Assembly: GCA_025463105.1 (NCBI GenBank)
Contig: JAOAPW010000222.1
Span: 1-6,621 of the forward strand
Length of the DNA stretch: 6,621 nt
Origin: Candidatus Acidiferrum typicum
Lineage (GTDB): Bacteria; Acidobacteriota; Terriglobia; Acidiferrales; UBA7541
Reading direction: 5' to 3'
Below are positions 5,231-6,621 of this stretch, piece after piece. The position numbers and the translations under genes were made by a program. Under the pieces are notes generated by a model that saw only the letters and a list, made by a program, of their open reading frames with translations, was not told the origin of the DNA and did no database searches. Position 1 is the stretch's first letter. Each line of letters opens with the position of its first letter.

Positions 5231-6621
5231 ATGAAGCAAGAAACCACTGTCCAACTGGCAGGTGGAAAGTCCATCAGTATTGAAACCGGAAAACTGGCCA
5301 AGCAGGCGCACGGATCTGTTGTGATCCGCATCGGCGACAACGTAGTTCTCACCACTGCTTGTTCCAATCCGGAACCGCGTGAAGGCATTGACTTCTTCCC
5401 CCTCACCGTTGACTACCGCGAATACACCTACGCCGGCGGACGTATCCCCGGCGGATTCATCAAACGTGAAGGCCGTCCCAGCGAGCGCGAGATTCTCGTC
5501 TGCCGCATGATCGACCGCCCCATCCGCCCACTCTTCCCGGAAACTTTCCGGAATGAAACCCAGATCATCTCCCTCGTCCTCTCCGCCGACACCGAAAACG
5601 ATCCCGACGTTGCCGCCATCAACGGCGCCAGCGCCGCGTTGACGCTTTCCGATATCCCGTTCAACGGTCCGGTTGGAGCCGTGCGCGTAGGACAAGTCGA
5701 AGGCAATTTCATCGTCAATCCCACTTACGCGGAAATGGCCGTAAGCACCGTGAACATCATGGTTGTCGGCACTGCCGATGGACTCGTCATGGTGGAAGCC
5801 GGCGCCAAGGGCGTTAGCGAAGAGACCACATTGGGAGCCATTGAGTTCGCGCACAACGAAATCAAGAAGATTGTCGCGGCCATCACTGATCTCGCTAAGA
5901 AGACTGGCAAGACCAAGAGGGAAGTGATTCCCGCGGAGTTCGACGAAGCCTACTACAAGGACATCCGCTCCAAGTATTGGGACAAGCTTGCTGACGCCTG
6001 CGACACCAAGAAATATCCTAAGGAAGAAAGCTACGCAAAGATCAAGGCCCTGAAGAAAGAGGGCAAGAACGCGATTCCGGAAGAAGACGTAGTCGGACGC
6101 ACGAAGTTCGGCAAATACTTTGACATGCTCCGCGAAAATCTCTTCCGCGAGCAGGTCACCAAGGACCGTCGTCGTCCCGATAGCCGCGCCTTCGACGAGA
6201 TCCGCCAGATCACGATCGAGACTAGTGTTCTTCCCCGCACCCACGGCTCTGCCCTGTTTACTCGCGGCGAGACCCAGGCGCTGGTCACCACCACCCTCGG
6301 CACTTCCGACGATGTTCAGCGCATTGAGCGATATCAGGGTGAATACAGAAAGAATTTCATGCTGCACTACAACTTCCCGCCATTTTCGGTGGGCGAGACT
6401 GGGCGCATGACCGGCGTAGGCCGCCGCGAGATCGGACACGGTGCTCTTGCTGAGCGCGCCATCAGCGCCGTTCTACCCGGTGAAGAGTGGCCGTACACCA
6501 TGCGTGTCGTCTCTGACATTCTGGAATCGAACGGATCATCGTCAATGGCTTCCATCTGCGGAGCGTCACTCTCGTTGATGGATGCAGGCGTTCCGTTGAA
6601 GGCTCCAGTTGCCGGAGTCGC
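5231..6621 (+). CDS. pnp: Polynucleotide phosphorylase (PNPase), 3' end missing
   Basis: PNPase degrades RNA 3' to 5' using phosphate, releasing nucleoside diphosphates, and can run in reverse to add tails. It works as a cytoplasmic trimer, often in a degradosome. The first 463 of roughly 700 residues are present. The first RNase PH-like core (about 10-230) has the RNA-gripping loop GGFIKREGRPSE (74-85) and IDRPIRPLFP (94-103). An alpha-helical linker domain (about 235-310) follows. The second, catalytic PH core begins around 312 with LFTRGETQALVTTTLG (342-357) and the phosphate-binding SNGSSSMA (433-440). The catalytic aspartates and the C-terminal KH and S1 RNA-binding domains lie beyond the window edge, so completeness cannot be judged. 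The ATG start gives an N-terminus typical of the family and has a good ribosome site. The reading frame is open to the edge. The 218-nt spacer from rpsO suggests a shared transcript with processing in the leader. Confidence 0.96.
   Translation, partial: MKQETTVQLAGGKSISIETGKLAKQAHGSVVIRIGDNVVLTTACSNPEPREGIDFFPLTVDYREYTYAGGRIPGGFIKREGRPSEREILVCRMIDRPIRPLFPETFRNETQIISLVLSADTENDPDVAAINGASAALTLSDIPFNGPVGAVRVGQVEGNFIVNPTYAEMAVSTVNIMVVGTADGLVMVEAGAKGVSEETTLGAIEFAHNEIKKIVAAITDLAKKTGKTKREVIPAEFDEAYYKDIRSKYWDKLADACDTKKYPKEESYAKIKALKKEGKNAIPEEDVVGRTKFGKYFDMLRENLFREQVTKDRRRPDSRAFDEIRQITIETSVLPRTHGSALFTRGETQALVTTTLGTSDDVQRIERYQGEYRKNFMLHYNFPPFSVGETGRMTGVGRREIGHGALAERAISAVLPGEEWPYTMRVVSDILESNGSSSMASICGASLSLMDAGVPLKAPVAGV

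Noticed and set aside
5171..6439. Long open frame on the - strand (422 codons) opposite pnp
   Set aside because: It lies wholly antisense to an unmistakable PNPase gene and resembles no family I know. Long antisense frames are a common by-product of codon bias in GC-rich third positions.

Overview
The window carries five clear protein genes, all on the + strand, in ordinary moderately GC-rich bacterial DNA. Most look like conserved chromosomal genes. The best guess at the source is an Acidobacteriota bacterium (Koribacter/Terriglobia-like). This rests on the look of the proteins, a stand-alone LigC-type ligase, and an intergenic palindrome pair (GCAGGCCT-TC-AGGCCTGC followed by CGGCT-TT-AGCCG) that resembles dispersed repeats I associate with that phylum. 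No rRNA or other phylogenetic marker is present, so the assignment is an inference.

Layout: (1) 34-1170, a compact citrate synthase family enzyme with all catalytic residues. (2) 1171-1365, a spacer with a hairpin and a possible 33-residue hydrophobic mini-ORF (1268-1369), whose stop codon overlaps the first ATG of the next gene in an ATGA junction. (3) 1366-3363, a histidine kinase with three PAS domains and no membrane segment in its own frame. (4) 3421-4557, an ATP-dependent DNA ligase of the nucleotidyltransferase plus OB-fold type (LigC-like), after a 57-nt gap containing a hairpin. (5) 4558-4745, a REP-like palindrome pair, then a probable promoter and leader. (6) 4746-5012, ribosomal protein S15. 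(7) 5013-5230, the rpsO-pnp spacer with a strong hairpin. (8) 5231-6621, polynucleotide phosphorylase, cut off by the window edge within its second RNase PH core.

Functionally these are separate units: central carbon metabolism (citrate synthase), an orphan sensor kinase possibly co-transcribed with a DNA repair ligase, and the widespread rpsO-pnp pair linking ribosome assembly with RNA decay. I see no mobile element, CRISPR array, tRNA or rRNA. No novel system is evident. The points most worth a second look are the ATGA-linked hydrophobic mini-ORF before the kinase, the kinase-ligase neighbourhood, the REP-like element and the rpsO-pnp hairpin. No gene-free stretch exceeds 300 bases.
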